This document shows positions 53,689 to 54,857 of a stretch of 54,857 bases of DNA, in pieces. The translations under genes were made by a program, and so were the position numbers. The DNA lies in NCBI GenBank assembly GCA_944391435.1, contig CALXTP010000081.1, forward strand, positions 1 to 54,857, written 5' to 3'. Below the pieces are notes generated by a model. That model worked only from the letters and a program-made list of their open reading frames with translations, made no database searches and was not told where the DNA came from. Origin of the DNA: an uncultured Alphaproteobacteria bacterium (GTDB taxonomy: Bacteria > Pseudomonadota > Alphaproteobacteria > RF32 > CAG-239). Numbering within the stretch: position 1 is the first letter of the stretch; the number at the start of each line of letters is the position of its first letter.

Positions 53689-53759
53689 GCTGTTTTCGTC
53701 CAAAATGTCAAAAAATAAAAAAACACGCCCGTTTTACATAAGTCCTGCCGCCAGCCGGC

Positions 53760-54215
53760 TCAGTTCTCGCCGCTGCTTTTTTTGTATTTGGCCGCTTCCT
53801 GCCGCGCCAAAGCGTCGCAGCGCTCGTTTTCGGGATGTCCGGCATGCCCTTTGACCCACACCCAGCGGATTTCGTGCCGGCTGCGCAATTCGTCCAGCTT
53901 TTGCCACAGTTCAACGTTTTTGACGGCCGATTTTTTGTTGGCAGTCTTCCAGCCGCTTTTTTTCCAGGCAAAAATCCATTTTTCAATCCCGTCCATCACA
54001 TAGCGGCTGTCGGTATAAAGCGTGATGTTGCACGGCTCTTTGAGAGCGGAAAGCGCCGCGATGACCGCTGTCAGTTCCATACGGTTATTGGTCGTATCGG
54101 CCTCGCCGCCGGAAAGTTCCTTTTCCGCCGCATTATAGCGTAAAATCGCCCCCCAGCCGCCGGCGCCGGGATTTCCCGAACAAGCGCCGTCCGTAAAAAT
54201 TTCCACTCGTTTCAT
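53760..54215 (-). CDS. rnhA: Ribonuclease HI
   Basis: 151 residues, complete. [11 protein letters not shown] with Asp9, RMEL with Glu47, YTDSRYV with Asp69, [12 protein letters not shown] with His124 and Asp134: all catalytic residues of RNase HI are present. It degrades the RNA strand of RNA-DNA hybrids. It lies 28 nt after the partial gene on the same strand and is probably cotranscribed with it. Confidence 0.97.
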   Translation of the reverse strand: MKRVEIFTDGACSGNPGAGGWGAILRYNAAEKELSGGEADTTNNRMELTAVIAALSALKEPCNITLYTDSRYVMDGIEKWIFAWKKSGWKTANKKSAVKNVELWQKLDELRSRHEIRWVWVKGHAGHPENERCDALARQEAAKYKKSSGEN

Positions 54216-54243
54216 AATAGCCGTTCCTTATGCCTTTTATTTT

Positions 54244-54857
54244 TTATTCGCTCTTGAGATAGCACGAGAAAAACTCGTTGGTCAACGCCGCTAAATCGGC
54301 ATTTTTCTTCAAAGCTTGTGCCACAAACGAACGCAAATCGTTTTTGGAAACATAAATGCGGAAGCTTTTCGGCGTTGCGCCGTCTGCTCCGATAACCCCG
54401 TCCATCAAAAAATCTTCGCTGATATCGTCCGAAAAGCGGATTTCCGCTTTGGCACACGAAAAAAGCGCCCGCGGCGGCACCCGCATTTCCATCGGCGTAA
54501 TCAGGTTAATGGAATTGTTTTCCGCCGCCAGATTCTCCAGTTGGCTGTCATAGTAAAAGCCGACCTTGGTACGGTCGCCGCCTGCTGCCAGGGTTTTGCA
54601 GGAAAGGTAAACCTCTTTGGCCACGGCATTGGAGCTGTTCTGCGCCAACAGCGAAAAGCGGATTTTGACATAGTTTTCGCGTTTGCGCCCGCGTTTTTTC
54701 GGCGCAAAAAAGTCATCATCGCCGTCTTTGCCGACCTCTATCATCTTATTGGAAATCACCAGTTCAATATTCGGCTGCGGCCGCCGCCCGAACATTCCCG
54801 CAATCACCGCATACGGGGCAGGGACGTTATTAGAGCCCGAGCGGATATAAATCTGGC
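54244..54857 (-). CDS. Protein of unknown function, 5' end beyond the window
   Basis: At least 204 residues are visible and the frame stays open to the window edge, so the start is probably outside; an internal GTG at 54807 is an alternative start. The visible part has a beta-rich domain (NIELVISNKMIEVG, VKIRFSLLAQNSSNAVAKEVYLSCK) and a mixed C-terminal half, with no recognised motif. It is upstream of rnhA on the same strand. Confidence 0.6.
   Translation of the reverse strand, partial: QIYIRSGSNNVPAPYAVIAGMFGRRPQPNIELVISNKMIEVGKDGDDDFFAPKKRGRKRENYVKIRFSLLAQNSSNAVAKEVYLSCKTLAAGGDRTKVGFYYDSQLENLAAENNSINLITPMEMRVPPRALFSCAKAEIRFSDDISEDFLMDGVIGADGATPKSFRIYVSKNDLRSFVAQALKKNADLAALTNEFFSCYLKSE

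Overview
The window reads as chromosomal DNA of a Gram-negative bacterium, most likely an alphaproteobacterium. It encodes lipid A synthesis with LpxI (the LpxH replacement typical of Alphaproteobacteria) next to LpxB, outer-membrane efflux factors, lipoproteins, biotin-dependent acetyl-CoA carboxylase subunits (AccB/AccC), HtpG and tRNA genes with encoded CCA. Several low-potential redox proteins (rubredoxin fusion, four flavodoxin-like proteins, a SagB-type nitroreductase) suggest an anaerobic or microaerobic, perhaps gut-associated, life. That lifestyle is inference. Promoters are unusually regular: TTGACA-like box, 17 bp, TATAAT-like box.

Layout. 1-10 kb: redox genes (rubredoxin-flavin reductase, exported nitroreductase, flavodoxin lipoprotein), a short Rossmann protein, a UvrA2-type ABC ATPase, then a DUF362-flavodoxin-CMD/cupin operon behind a MerR-type promoter. 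10-14 kb: two orphan genes and a lipoprotein hydrolase. 14.2-18.5 kb: tRNA-fMet and lpxI-lpxB-comEC with overlapping genes. 18.5-24.7 kb (minus): a glycosyltransferase, DUF805 and membrane proteins, then accBC. 25-25.7 kb: tRNA-Phe whose 3' end and terminator are duplicated downstream. 25.7-35.9 kb: an orphan gene, a secreted HExxH protein with repeats, htpG, an exported ankyrin protein, a large protein with two HEPN-like RxxxxH motifs, and a phage tail-fibre-like gene. 36-42.4 kb: metal homeostasis (19-Cys peptide, CsoR, CusA/CusB-like/TolC efflux, divergent Pb/Cd-type MerR). 42.4-44.4 kb: a GH108 muramidase convergent with two small AT-rich secreted proteins. 44.6-52.9 kb: tRNA-Met, anchored flavodoxin, IS1-InsA-like zinc-ribbon HTH, AcrAB-type RND pair, MATE exporter. 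52.9 kb to end: orphan gene, rnhA, and a gene cut by the window edge.

Most notable: (1) three exported redox proteins each carry a second strong Shine-Dalgarno plus in-frame ATG at or just after the export signal, as if made in two compartments or only recently given signal peptides; (2) a shared AT-rich leader element (ATGT..AATTTTTAA) precedes four unrelated orphan genes lacking a Shine-Dalgarno; (3) the two-HEPN-motif protein; (4) the tRNA-Phe end duplication; (5) a metal-efflux adaptor that seems to lack its lipoyl and hairpin domains. Functional names rest on reading motifs by eye; no database search was run.
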